Of a stretch of DNA of 41,820 nucleotides, positions 31,309-39,046 are shown one piece after another; the first letter of the stretch is position 1, and each line of letters begins with the position of its first letter. The stretch comes from Candidatus Rokuibacteriota bacterium (GTDB lineage Bacteria; Methylomirabilota; Methylomirabilia; Rokubacteriales; CSP1-6). The notes below the pieces were generated by a model, which saw only the letters and a program-made list of their open reading frames with translations, did no database searches and was not told where the DNA came from. The position numbers and the translations under genes are program-made. The DNA lies in NCBI GenBank assembly GCA_003220265.1, contig QHRW01000134.1, forward strand, positions 1-41,820, written 5' to 3'.

Positions 31309-33095
31309 TCGGTCGCTTCGCTCGCCGCGTCGCGCTCGCGGCGCTTCTCGCGGTCCTCTTCCCGGTGCCCGGCTGGGCCTCGGAACGCTTCATCGATTAC
31401 CTCTACATCGACGCGAATGAAGGCGGCTCCAGCGGCGGCCATGTCGGGCTCCTGGTCGACGACGACGTGTTCCATTTCGAGTACCGCCGGCCAGGGATGC
31501 TCGTCCTCCGGCGTGAGACGTTCGACGAGTTCCGTCATCAGTACGCCGCTCTCGAGAATCGTACGATCGAGGTGAGCCGCATCCCGGTGAGCGAGGAGAC
31601 GTTTCGTCTGGTACGCCAACGCTTCCGGCACCGGTACTTCGTCCAGCGACGGCAACTCGAGGTTCTCGACACCCTGGGGACGGAGCGGCAGATCCTCGAG
31701 CAGATGCTGCAGGGTCGTGTCGAGCTCGACGGCGCGGGGTTCTTTCTCGATGAAGAGCGCGTCCTCGACACCTACGGAGCGAACTTCCTGACGGAGCGCG
31801 TCGAAGCACTGAGGCGGCGTCTCTCCACGCTCGGGCCGCCGGAGGTGCCCGAGCACCCAGCCGACATCTCCGGCGACGAGACGCCCGCGGCCGCATACGG
31901 CTTTTCTCGGCGTTACCGCGACACGCTCACCGCGCTCACCGCCCTCGACGTGTTAGCGACCGCCCGGCCCCTGCGGTCGGAGGTCACGATCACGGCGGCC
32001 GCCAACGAGCTGAGCCTCAGCGCCGACGACGCCCGGCGGCTCCGAAAGCTCTCCGACACGCTCGCGACGAGCCTCGTCCGGCTGCTCGACTCTCCCCGGC
32101 CCGACTGGGGATTCCCGCTCCTCCTCGGCATGGCGCGCCTGGCGGCTCTCGAGCGCACGCGCGAGTCGCAGCAGTGGGTGTTTCTCGACGTGTTCCCCCG
32201 GAACGCGGAGGTGATCGAGCGGGCGCGCGTGGCGAGGCGTCCCGAGCTGATCGGCGCCGTGCTCGGTGACGCGTATGCCGCTCTGGAGGAGGCGCGCGGC
32301 CGGCTCGCCTCCCGGCCGCGCGGCGACCAGACGTTCGGGGAGGGCGAGTTCAGTGACCTCGAGGCCGCGGGAAATCTCGTGGCCGAGATCCGACGCGCCG
32401 TGGACGAAGGACGCGATCTGCGCGTGCCTCACCACCTGCTCTGGCCCGCGCGACCCGGCGTGCGCCAGACCGTGCTCGCCCCGTCCTCGACGGCACTCGC
32501 CGCCGGCCTCGTCGCCGCCCGCGAGCGCGAAGAAGCATACGCCCATGCCCTGGAGCGCCTCTACCCCTATCACATCGTCACGCGCAATTGCGTTTCGGAG
32601 ATCCTCGGCGAGCTCGACGTCGCCCTCCTCGGCAACCGCGTCGCCGCGGATGCCTCGCTCACCTTCGTCCCCGCTCTCTCTACGCTGGTCGTGAACGAGC
32701 GCTATGGCGTCTCGGCGGTCTTCCGGATCCCGTCACATCGTCGGGCCGGCCTCGCACGTCTCTACCAGGACCAGAACCCCGTGCAGGTCTTTCTGCGGGA
32801 GTCGAACACCATCACCTCGACTCTCTACTGGCGAAACTCCCGCGACTCCGTCTTCGTCTTCTTCACCGACGACGTCGTGGTGATGCGGCCCGTCTTCGGA
32901 GCGGCGAACCTGGTCGCCGGCGTGGCGGCGAGCGCCGTGGGGCTCGCGACCGCCCCCTTCGACAGGGGAAAGCTCCTGCGCGCGGGTCTCCGGGGAGCGG
33001 TCTTCAGCCTGCCGGAGCTGTTCTTCCAGAACATCAGAAAGGGCTCGTTCGAGTACGTCGGTCAGCGACAGCCTTTGACAGCGCATGCTCCTTAG
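31305..33095 (+). CDS. Secreted circularly permuted papain-like (DUF4105/LRAT-style) protein
   Basis: 596 residues. A signal peptide (RFARRVALAALLAVLFPVPGWA) is followed at residues 29-60 by DYLYIDANEGGSSGGHVGLL, placing H46 in a strand like the catalytic histidine of LRAT/YiiX-type proteins. Much later YPYHIVTRNCVSEILGEL places C429 at the start of a helix after N428. Histidine before cysteine is the hallmark of the circularly permuted NlpC/P60-papain group, often lipid or peptide amidases, acyltransferases or proteases. The middle (about 150-400) is mostly helical with charged stretches. It is secreted and coupled to the Ser-rich lipoprotein. The fold call is inference from two motifs; the substrate is unknown. 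Confidence 0.75.
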   Translation: MIGRFARRVALAALLAVLFPVPGWASERFIDYLYIDANEGGSSGGHVGLLVDDDVFHFEYRRPGMLVLRRETFDEFRHQYAALENRTIEVSRIPVSEETFRLVRQRFRHRYFVQRRQLEVLDTLGTERQILEQMLQGRVELDGAGFFLDEERVLDTYGANFLTERVEALRRRLSTLGPPEVPEHPADISGDETPAAAYGFSRRYRDTLTALTALDVLATARPLRSEVTITAAANELSLSADDARRLRKLSDTLATSLVRLLDSPRPDWGFPLLLGMARLAALERTRESQQWVFLDVFPRNAEVIERARVARRPELIGAVLGDAYAALEEARGRLASRPRGDQTFGEGEFSDLEAAGNLVAEIRRAVDEGRDLRVPHHLLWPARPGVRQTVLAPSSTALAAGLVAAREREEAYAHALERLYPYHIVTRNCVSEILGELDVALLGNRVAADASLTFVPALSTLVVNERYGVSAVFRIPSHRRAGLARLYQDQNPVQVFLRESNTITSTLYWRNSRDSVFVFFTDDVVVMRPVFGAANLVAGVAASAVGLATAPFDRGKLLRAGLRGAVFSLPELFFQNIRKGSFEYVGQRQPLTAHAP

Positions 33096-33157
33096 CGGCC
33101 ACGTCCTGTAATCACGACCACGGAAGGTTGCGACACCGCGACGGCGACGGCGCCCGG

Positions 33158-33166
33158 TGCTAGGCT
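33158..33166 (+). promoter_or_regulatory. Extended -10 element implying a leaderless GH15 transcript
   Basis: TGCTAGGCT (TGn-TAGGCT, ending at 33166) is followed seven to nine bases later by the ATG at 33175. The transcript would therefore start at or within a base or two of the start codon. No ribosome site is visible upstream of the ATG. Confidence 0.4.
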
Positions 33167-33174
33167 CGGCGAAT

Positions 33175-35001
33175 ATGGCAGGTCGTTACGCGCCCATCGG
33201 TGAATACGGCGTCATCGGCGACCTCCACACCGTCGCGCTGGTGGGCATGGACGGCTCGATCGACTTCCTCTGCCTGCCCCACTTCGACTCACCGTCGGTC
33301 TTTGCGGCCCTCGTCGACGCCGAGCGCGGCGGACGCTTCCAGATCGCGCCGGTCCTGGAGGGCGCCACCCGCAAGCAGCTCTACCTGCCCGACACGAACG
33401 TGCTGCTGACCCGGTTCCTCGCTGACGACGGCGTGGCCGAGGTGTCCGACTTCATGCCGGTGGAGGACGCCGGGCAGGCTCACAACCTGGTGCGGCGGGC
33501 CAAGACGGTCCGGGGTGAGGTGCGCTTCCAGATGCGCTGCGAGCCGCGCTTCGACTATGCGCGCACCACGCACACCGCCGAGCGCCGAAGCGACACCGAG
33601 ATGCTCTTCCGCGGGCGGTCCGGCAACGGCGAGCTGATCCTGCGCCTGCGGTCGTCGGTCCCGATGCGTCTGGACAACGGCGCGGCCGTCGCCGACTTCA
33701 CGCTGGCCGCCGATACCTCCGCCTGGTTCGTCCTCGAGGTCGTCCTCGCGCATGAGCCTTCACCGTCGGCGCAGCCCGACTACCCGAGCGAGTCCTTCAA
33801 GCAGACCGTCAACTTCTGGCGCCGCTGGGTCGCCCACAACACCTACCGAGGCCGCTGGCGCGAGATGGTGAATCGCTCAGCGCTGACGCTGAAGCTGCTC
33901 ACGTCGCGACAGCACGGCTCGATCGTCGCGGCACCGACGTTCGGGCTCCCGGAGACGATCGGCGGCGGCCGCAACTGGGACTATCGCTACGCCTGGATCC
34001 GCGACTCCTCGTTCACGCTCTACGGGCTGATGCGTCTCGGCTACACGCAGGAGGCGGGGGCGTTCATGCGCTGGATCACGGCGCGCTGCCGCGAGCTCGA
34101 GCCCGACGGCTCGCTGCAGATCATGTACGGCCTCGACGGCCGCCACTCGCTGCCGGAGGAGATCCTGCCCCATCTCGAGGGCTACCTGGGATCCGGGCCC
34201 GTGCGGGTCGGCAATGCAGCCTTCGCCAATCTGCAGCTCGATATCTACGGGGAGCTGCTGGACTCCGTCTACCTGTACGACAAGTACGGCTCGCCCATCG
34301 GCTACGACACCTGGACCGACATCGCCCGGCTGACCGACTGGGTCTGCGCCAACTGGCGCCGTCCTGACGAGAGCATCTGGGAGGTACGCGGCGGACGGCA
34401 GGAGTTTCTCTACTCGCGGGTGATGTGCTGGGTGGCCATCGACCGCGCCATCCGGCTGGCCACCAAGCGCTCGTTTCCCGCACCCCTCGCGCGCTGGCAC
34501 GAAGTGCGGGACACCATCTATCAAGACGTCTTCACGCGGTTCTGGGACCCCACGCGGCAGGCATTCATGCAGCACGTCGGCGCCACCACGCTCGACGCGG
34601 CGGCGCTGCTGATGCCGCTCGTCCGCTTCGTGTCCCCCACCGACCCGCGCTGGATATCGACCCTGCGCGCGATCGAGCGCGACCTCGTGAGCGACTCACT
34701 CGTCTATCGCTATCGCCTCACGGACCATTTCTCCGACGGGCTCACCGGACAGGAAGGCACCTTCTCCATGTGCTCGTTCTGGTACGTCGAGTGCCTCTCC
34801 CGCATGGGCGATCTGCAGCAGGCACGTTTCTTCTTCGAGAAGATGCTGGGCTATGCGAACCACCTTGGCCTGTACGGCGAGGAGATGGGCCCCCAGGCGC
34901 AACACCTCGGGAATTTCCCGCAAGCCTTCACGCACCTGGCGCTGATCAGCGCCGCCTATGATCTCGACCGGCGCCTCTCAGCCGCCGGCCACCCCGACTG
35001 A
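33175..35001 (+). CDS. Glycoside hydrolase family 15 protein (glucoamylase/trehalase type)
   Basis: 608-residue soluble enzyme that should release glucose from an alpha-glucoside such as starch-type glucan or trehalose. The N-terminal beta-domain starts IGEYGVIGDLHTVALVGMDG and IDFLCLPHFDSPSVFAALVD, typical of bacterial GH15. The (alpha/alpha)6 barrel shows GGGRNWDYRYAWIRDSSFTL, acid E403 in ESIWEVRGG and base E569/E570 in GLYGEEMGPQAQ before LGNFPQAFTHLALI. No signal peptide, so cytosolic. ATG at 33175 is used rather than the in-frame GTG at 33157, which lies inside the promoter element. Trehalase or glucoamylase cannot be told apart by eye. It may share glucan metabolism with the CBM48-ParA locus about 5 kb upstream. 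Confidence 0.93.
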   Translation: MAGRYAPIGEYGVIGDLHTVALVGMDGSIDFLCLPHFDSPSVFAALVDAERGGRFQIAPVLEGATRKQLYLPDTNVLLTRFLADDGVAEVSDFMPVEDAGQAHNLVRRAKTVRGEVRFQMRCEPRFDYARTTHTAERRSDTEMLFRGRSGNGELILRLRSSVPMRLDNGAAVADFTLAADTSAWFVLEVVLAHEPSPSAQPDYPSESFKQTVNFWRRWVAHNTYRGRWREMVNRSALTLKLLTSRQHGSIVAAPTFGLPETIGGGRNWDYRYAWIRDSSFTLYGLMRLGYTQEAGAFMRWITARCRELEPDGSLQIMYGLDGRHSLPEEILPHLEGYLGSGPVRVGNAAFANLQLDIYGELLDSVYLYDKYGSPIGYDTWTDIARLTDWVCANWRRPDESIWEVRGGRQEFLYSRVMCWVAIDRAIRLATKRSFPAPLARWHEVRDTIYQDVFTRFWDPTRQAFMQHVGATTLDAAALLMPLVRFVSPTDPRWISTLRAIERDLVSDSLVYRYRLTDHFSDGLTGQEGTFSMCSFWYVECLSRMGDLQQARFFFEKMLGYANHLGLYGEEMGPQAQHLGNFPQAFTHLALISAAYDLDRRLSAAGHPD

Positions 35002-35013
35002 CCGCTCTGCTCA

Positions 35014-35277
35014 TTACCCGCCCTCGCGCGAAGGGACACTACGTACCTGCGATCGCCAGGCCGCGCTGATCATGGCTCCCTGAGCCCACGGGCGCACGAC
35101 GCGGTTCGCCCCGACCTTGCAGAAGCCGGCGGCCGTATCCCAGTAGCCGCCGTTGCGCTCGCACTCCCGCCGTTGCGCTTCCGTCGGGATCGTGCCCTGA
35201 GCCTCCCCGGGCGTCCACGGCCCACTCAGGCCGACCAAGAACACGACCGCGGCCAGCGCCAATCCCACCATGTTCAT
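35014..35277 (-). CDS. Small secreted protein with a C-x-R-x-G-G-x-W-x4-G-x-C motif
   Basis: 87 residues. A signal peptide (MNMVGLALAAVVFLVGLSG) is followed by a short domain in which ECERNGGYWDTAAGFCKVG holds two cysteines around an aromatic core, probably disulfide bonded. The tail is basic. ATG at 35277 has GAAGGAGAG upstream; longer in-frame starts are unlikely. It is convergent with the GH15 gene and follows a lipoprotein gene by 73 bases on the same strand. The function is unknown. Confidence 0.72.
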   Translation of the reverse strand: MNMVGLALAAVVFLVGLSGPWTPGEAQGTIPTEAQRRECERNGGYWDTAAGFCKVGANRVVRPWAQGAMISAAWRSQVRSVPSREGG

Positions 35278-35350
35278 CACCGCTCTCCTTCCGTCCCTCG
35301 TGTTCCATCTCGGCCTGGTATGGCCGAGACCGCGATCTCCGCCGCCGTTC

Positions 35351-35842
35351 TCACCGTCCGGGACCACGGCCGGGCCCGGACGCACTAGGCCAGCTGTCAT
35401 CGTGCACCAACTTCATCATGACGTTGGCCTGTGTCGCGGGGTCGACCGCCACCCCGTACAACGTGTCGCCGGAACGAGCAAGGGTGATCCACGGCCAGGG
35501 CCCCTCCTCGTTGCGCAATGTGACCAGGTCGCCACGGGGGACGACCGTGCCCGCCAACCTGGACGGCTTCGCGAGGTTGTTCGTCCCACCAGCGGGTGTG
35601 ACGGTCGCGGTGAACCTTCCGTCGTCTTCGATCCGGACGGCCATCCGCGCGTCGTCGATATAGAAGTATGCGCCCACCCAGGTGAAGGACCCGTTCCAGG
35701 TCCCGGCGAGCCCGCTGGCCTGAGTGAAGGCGGTGGCGACCGGCCCTGCCGCCAGCGAGGCGGCGCGGTGTCCGGTACAGCCGGCGACGAATACGACCAG
35801 CGCCGCCGTGGAGAGCCTCGTAGCGAACCGGGGCCTATGCAT
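35351..35842 (-). CDS. Lipoprotein with a beta-sandwich-like domain
   Basis: 163 residues. Lipoprotein signal MHRPRFATRLSTAALVVFVAGC, with C22 lipidated. The mature part alternates strands and turns: LAGTWNGSFTWVGAYFYID, RMAVRIEDDGRFTATVTPAG, SRLAGTVVPRGDLVTLRN and GDTLYGVAVDPATQ. This resembles small lipocalin-like or DUF-type proteins that open with G-T-W-x-G. The ATG has GAGGGAGAA upstream. It is followed by the small secreted protein gene on the same strand. A short copy of its first residues (MNRPRFATS) occurs in the decayed region at 36099. Confidence 0.75.
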   Translation of the reverse strand: MHRPRFATRLSTAALVVFVAGCTGHRAASLAAGPVATAFTQASGLAGTWNGSFTWVGAYFYIDDARMAVRIEDDGRFTATVTPAGGTNNLAKPSRLAGTVVPRGDLVTLRNEEGPWPWITLARSGDTLYGVAVDPATQANVMMKLVHDDSWPSASGPGRGPGR

Positions 35843-36372
35843 ACTGTTCTCCCTCTCACCTTGTTAGGCGCCACCGGCGGGCCCCCGGTTACCCGGGCAC
35901 CGAGTAGCCGGCGCCGCGCGCCCGGGCGTGTCCCACGGTCCAGATGACGATCGCCGCAAGCCCGAACGCGGGCACGAGCGGCACCGGAGGGATCCCGGCG
36001 GCGACGGGGTCAAGAACCTATCCCGCTTACACGGTGCTGCTGTCCGGCGCTCTCGGCTCATCTCCGGCGAGCCGAGGTAGCGAACCGCGGACGATTCATG
36101 TAGCCTCCTCCACGTCCTCTCGCGGGTCAGGGCTCAGACCGACCGCGCTCCAACGCCGTAGTGCGGCCCGCCGCGGCCCACCGACGGAAGCGAGTTCCGC
36201 GTCGTTCGAGCTTGGGAGGAAGTCCCATGACCGACCCGGCCACCTCGAAGAGCGGCGTCGCTCTCAATGTCCCGACTCACACCACTGCTCCCCTGGAAGG
36301 CGTCCTCTGCACAGAAGAGTTCTGTCGTTCACGACCACGAGGCGCGCGAAAGTTCGCGCGAGAACCGAAGAG

Positions 36373-36507
36373 TTGGAGCAGCGCGAGTTCGTCCAGTCGC
36401 GGGTCAGGCGCAGCCGTGACCGTCCGCCGGCCTACTTTCTCGCGCTCTGTGCGTTCTTCGTGTTGCAGATCGCGACGGGAATCTGCCTGGCGCTCGACAA
36501 GCCATGA
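36373..36507 (+). CDS. Possible small membrane protein fragment
   Basis: A frame of 44 residues from TTG at 36373, possibly the tail of a longer frameshifted gene that began at ATG 36227. A charged start (EQREFVQSRVRRSRDRPP) is followed by one clear membrane span (AYFLALCAFFVLQIATGICL) and the end ALDKP. The stop overlaps the ATG of the next small frame as ATGA, as in real operons. The ribosome site is weak. Similarity to any family was not recognised. Confidence 0.3.
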   Translation: MEQREFVQSRVRRSRDRPPAYFLALCAFFVLQIATGICLALDKP

Positions 36508-36641
36508 CGGGATCAACGGAACGCGACCGCATCGCGCTGCCAGCGCCCACCGTGTGGCCGATGGCCGAAGAGGGAATGCTCACCTTCGCAGTCCGCGCTC
36601 GCCGGGGTCGCGCCGCGCTCGACCGGCCTCCGTCCGAGTGA
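36504..36641 (+). CDS. Short frame coupled to the preceding membrane fragment
   Basis: 45 residues, starting MTGSTERDRIALPAPTVWPM within the ATGA overlap. The first half looks protein-like (LPAPTVWPM), while the second half is Arg/Ala-rich and looks out of frame. A remnant of a longer membrane protein broken by a frameshift is one reading; chance is another. Confidence 0.25.
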   Translation: MTGSTERDRIALPAPTVWPMAEEGMLTFAVRARRGRAALDRPPSE

Positions 36642-36660
36642 CCCTGATCGAACCTGCCAC

Positions 36661-36855
36661 GTGAAGTATCTCGGCGTTCTCCTGCTGGCGATCGTCGTCG
36701 GCCTCCTGATCGCCCTCTCAGTGCTTTCCTTGCGAAGCCAGCGCGGTGTGCGGTGTCCCGATCAGGTGGTGATCATCCGAGGCCGCGACGCAGGACCAGT
36801 TGAATGCGTCTGCATCGACGGCAGGCTTGCGACGTGCTTTGCCCCTGGCCCCTAG
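36661..36855 (+). CDS. Small membrane-anchored cysteine-containing protein
   Basis: 64 residues from GTG at 36661. One N-terminal membrane span (YLGVLLLAIVVGLLIALSVL) is followed by a short exported domain with four cysteines (RCPDQVVIIRG, ECVCIDGRLATCF) that could form disulfides. The strong hydrophobic start, dense cysteines and length are typical of small secreted proteins. The ribosome site is poor. No family was recognised. Confidence 0.5.
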   Translation: MKYLGVLLLAIVVGLLIALSVLSLRSQRGVRCPDQVVIIRGRDAGPVECVCIDGRLATCFAPGP

Positions 36856-36960
36856 CCGCCGGGACAGTACACTTCACCCTACCGAACTGCTCGACGTAAA
36901 TACTTCGGTCGAGTCGGATGTCAAAGCCGAAAGACTGGCGCGAGAAGACCGGTGCAGTGG

Positions 36961-37038
36961 AAATTTCGCCGGCGCGTGAAGACGCAAGGCAAATCAAGTT
37001 GCGCGGGATCGATGGCGGGCGGAAAATCTCGGCGGTAT
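36961..37038 (+). pseudogene. Relic A: 3' end of an IS256-type transposase, internally deleted
   Basis: Encodes FRRRVKTQG, then after a deletion a stretch corresponding to IKLRxIDGxRKI. It matches the region 38734-38862 closely except that about 58 bases (equivalent to 38762-38819) are missing, which also shifts the frame. It ends just upstream of trpS. Confidence 0.75.
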
Positions 37039-37061
37039 GACGTTTCGAGGAAGAAGAGCCT

Positions 37062-38120
37062 TTGACGACCTGTTCGCACGTGGCTGAGCCCGAACACCGG
37101 ATCGCCGCCGCCGCGGAGGCCAAAAAGAGGATTCTGACTGGTATCCGACCAACCGGTCCCCTACACCTGGGGCACTATGCTGGCGCTCTCGAGAACTGGG
37201 TGGGGCTTCAGCGGACCTACGACTGCTATTTCCTGATCGCGGACTATCAAGTCTCGGACTACGCGGATGACATCACGAGAGTGCGGGAGTCGGTTTGGGA
37301 GGTCGCGCTTGATTGGCTCGCGGTGGGGCTGGACCCCGAGCAGGGTGCGTTCGTCATCGAGAGCTTGATCCCTGAGCACGCCGAGCTCATGGTGTGGCTC
37401 AGCTGGTTTCTGCCGCTCGGCATGCTTCAGCGGAACCCGACCTTGAAGGCGGAGATGGAGGACTTCGGGCGGAGGTCCGTGCCGGTTGCCTTCTTCACCT
37501 ATCCAGTCATGCAGGTCGCCAACATCCTGATGCCACGAGCTCACCTCGTTCCGGTGGGTGAAGACCAGCTCCCGCACATCGAGCTTACCCGCGAGGTGGC
37601 CCGCCGATTCAACCGCCAGTTCAAGCCGGTCTTTCCCGAACCTGAGGGCTTGGTCGGGCGCGTGCCTCGCCTGGTCGGAACGGATGGTCAGGCAAAGATG
37701 AGTAAATCTCTAAACAACGCGATTTACCTCAAAGACCCGGCCGCTGTCGTGACCGCGAAGGTCCGCTCGATGTATACAGACCCGACACGGCTCCGGGCAT
37801 CCGATCCGGGCCACATTGAGGGCAACCCGGTCTTCATGTATCACGACGCGTTCAACTCGAACGTGGAGGAGGTCAACGATCTCAAGGAACGCTATCGCCG
37901 CGGCGCTGTCGGCGACGTCGAGGTCAAGCAGAAGCTCGCCACGGCCCTCAACGCGTTTCTTGACCCAATCCGAGAGCGGCGCGCTCGCTACGAAGCGAAC
38001 ATGACCTTGGTCCGTGACGCGTTAGAGCTGGGCACGAACCGCGCTCGAAAGGTCGCTCAAGAAACCATGGCCCTGGTCCGTGACGCCTTGGACCTCGGAT
38101 ACCTGAACAATTCTCGCTGA
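37062..38120 (+). CDS. trpS: Tryptophan--tRNA ligase
   Basis: 352 residues. Charges tRNA-Trp with tryptophan in the cytosol. Class I signatures are intact: the HIGH-type motif HLGH in TGIRPTGPLHLGHYAGALEN, KMSKS in QAKMSKSLNNAIYLKD, and family stretches NPTLKAEM, MQVANILMPRAHLVPVGEDQ, HIELTREVARRFN and the C-terminal RARKVAQETMALVRDALDLG. The start is TTG at 37062 after GAGGAAGAAG; GTG at 37080 is the alternative, and conserved sequence begins only near residue 22 (KKRILTGIRPTG). It stands alone between two relics of the same IS256-type transposase, which hints at past mobility or insertion-rich surroundings. Whether it is the sole or a second trpS in the genome cannot be seen. Confidence 0.96.
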   Translation: MTTCSHVAEPEHRIAAAAEAKKRILTGIRPTGPLHLGHYAGALENWVGLQRTYDCYFLIADYQVSDYADDITRVRESVWEVALDWLAVGLDPEQGAFVIESLIPEHAELMVWLSWFLPLGMLQRNPTLKAEMEDFGRRSVPVAFFTYPVMQVANILMPRAHLVPVGEDQLPHIELTREVARRFNRQFKPVFPEPEGLVGRVPRLVGTDGQAKMSKSLNNAIYLKDPAAVVTAKVRSMYTDPTRLRASDPGHIEGNPVFMYHDAFNSNVEEVNDLKERYRRGAVGDVEVKQKLATALNAFLDPIRERRARYEANMTLVRDALELGTNRARKVAQETMALVRDALDLGYLNNSR

Positions 38121-38274
38121 GGGATGCAGACCCCCGTCTTCACTCGAGCTTATAGCGCACTAACTCGCGCTCGCGGATACCGTAACTGAGCTTGGCACGC
38201 TCTTTTACTGATTGCCTTACGTCCGGCGCGTACCATACCTCGAGCACGACGACCTGACTTCGCGGATCGGAGCA

Positions 38275-38898
38275 TACGATCTTCACAAGCACCTGGTTGC
38301 CCTGGAGCTATGCGGGGGCGAGTCGTTCTCGGCGTGGAAAGGCTGCCTCGACGATCTCGTTGCGCGCGGCTTCCGGGCTCCGGTGCTCGCCATCATCGAC
38401 GGGAACGCCGGGTCGCGGCGTGCCGTCGGACTCGTCTGGTCGAGAGCTGCCGTCCAACGCTGCTGCGTCCACAAGCTGCGCAATCTCACGCGTAAAGCGC
38501 CGAAGCATGCCCTGGCCGAGATCCGCGACGACTTCCATCGCATCGTTTACGCCGCGAATGCCGAGACCGCCAGCACCGCGTACGCGGCCTTCGGGCGCAC
38601 GTGGATCAAGAGCTGTCCCGGCGTGGTGGCGAGCCTGCGGGAAGGCGGCGACGAGCTCCTCACGTTCTTTGCCTTTCCCAAAGCGCAATGGAAGACGCTG
38701 CGAACCACGACGACGATTGAGCGGCTCCACGAGGAATTCGCCGACGGGTGAAGACGCAAGGCTCGCTGCCGAGCGAAGACGCGGCGCTGATCCTGCTCTT
38801 CTGTCTCGTGGCGAGCGGACAGATCAAGTTGCGCAGGATCGACGGATGGCGGAAGATCGCCGCGGTGCTCAGCAAGCACACGGCGGTGGCGGCATGAT
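38275..38898 (+). pseudogene. Relic B: truncated, frameshifted IS256-family transposase
   Basis: Encodes the C-terminal half of a Mutator/IS256-type transposase. Present are SAWKGCLDDLVARGFRAPVL, the acidic site IIDGNAG, VQRCCVHKLRNLTRKAP, a helical stretch and TTTIERLHEEF. A one-base loss at about 38740 then breaks the frame, and RRRVKTQGSLPSEDAALILL continues to IDGWRKIAAVLSKHTAVAA and a double stop near 38896. The N-terminal half and the first catalytic aspartate are absent, and no terminal inverted repeats were identified. It cannot make active transposase. Confidence 0.88.
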
Positions 38899-39046
38899 GA
38901 TCAGAAGCACGGCGTGGACAATCTTCTGCGACGGCCCCATGAGCCGGCTGCCCGTCTTGGAGACCCGGACAGTTCGATCAGCCCTCTGTAGGCGGCGGCA
39001 TGGCGACGAGATCTCGTCAGTCCTCACCCAACCCCGGGAGAAGACC

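Larger units (their letters stand above)
35843..36660. other. Gene-poor region with traces of decayed small genes
   Basis: About 800 bases with no intact conventional gene. On the minus strand an ATG at 36099 has a strong GAGGAGG site and begins MNRPRFATS, echoing the lipoprotein start at 35842, but stops after 13 codons. Downstream in another frame (about 36017-35889) lies a hydrophobic stretch VPAFGLAAIVIWTVGHARAR. On the plus strand an ATG at 36227 has GGAGGAAG but soon loses coding character. The small overlapping frames at 36373-36641 are listed separately. The pattern suggests frameshifted remnants. Confidence 0.45.

Noticed and set aside
38001..38099. Apparent internal repeat at the end of trpS (MTLVRDALELG and MALVRDALDLG, 26 of 33 bases alike).
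   Set aside because: The TrpRS C-terminus naturally has two similar helices around the RAR...A..T segment, so this is probably family structure rather than a recent duplication.
38297..39046. A long N-terminal extension of the haloperoxidase-like gene by 250 codons.
   Set aside because: The extension reads through the transposase relic out of frame; the ATG at 39047 has a ribosome site and starts a signal peptide.
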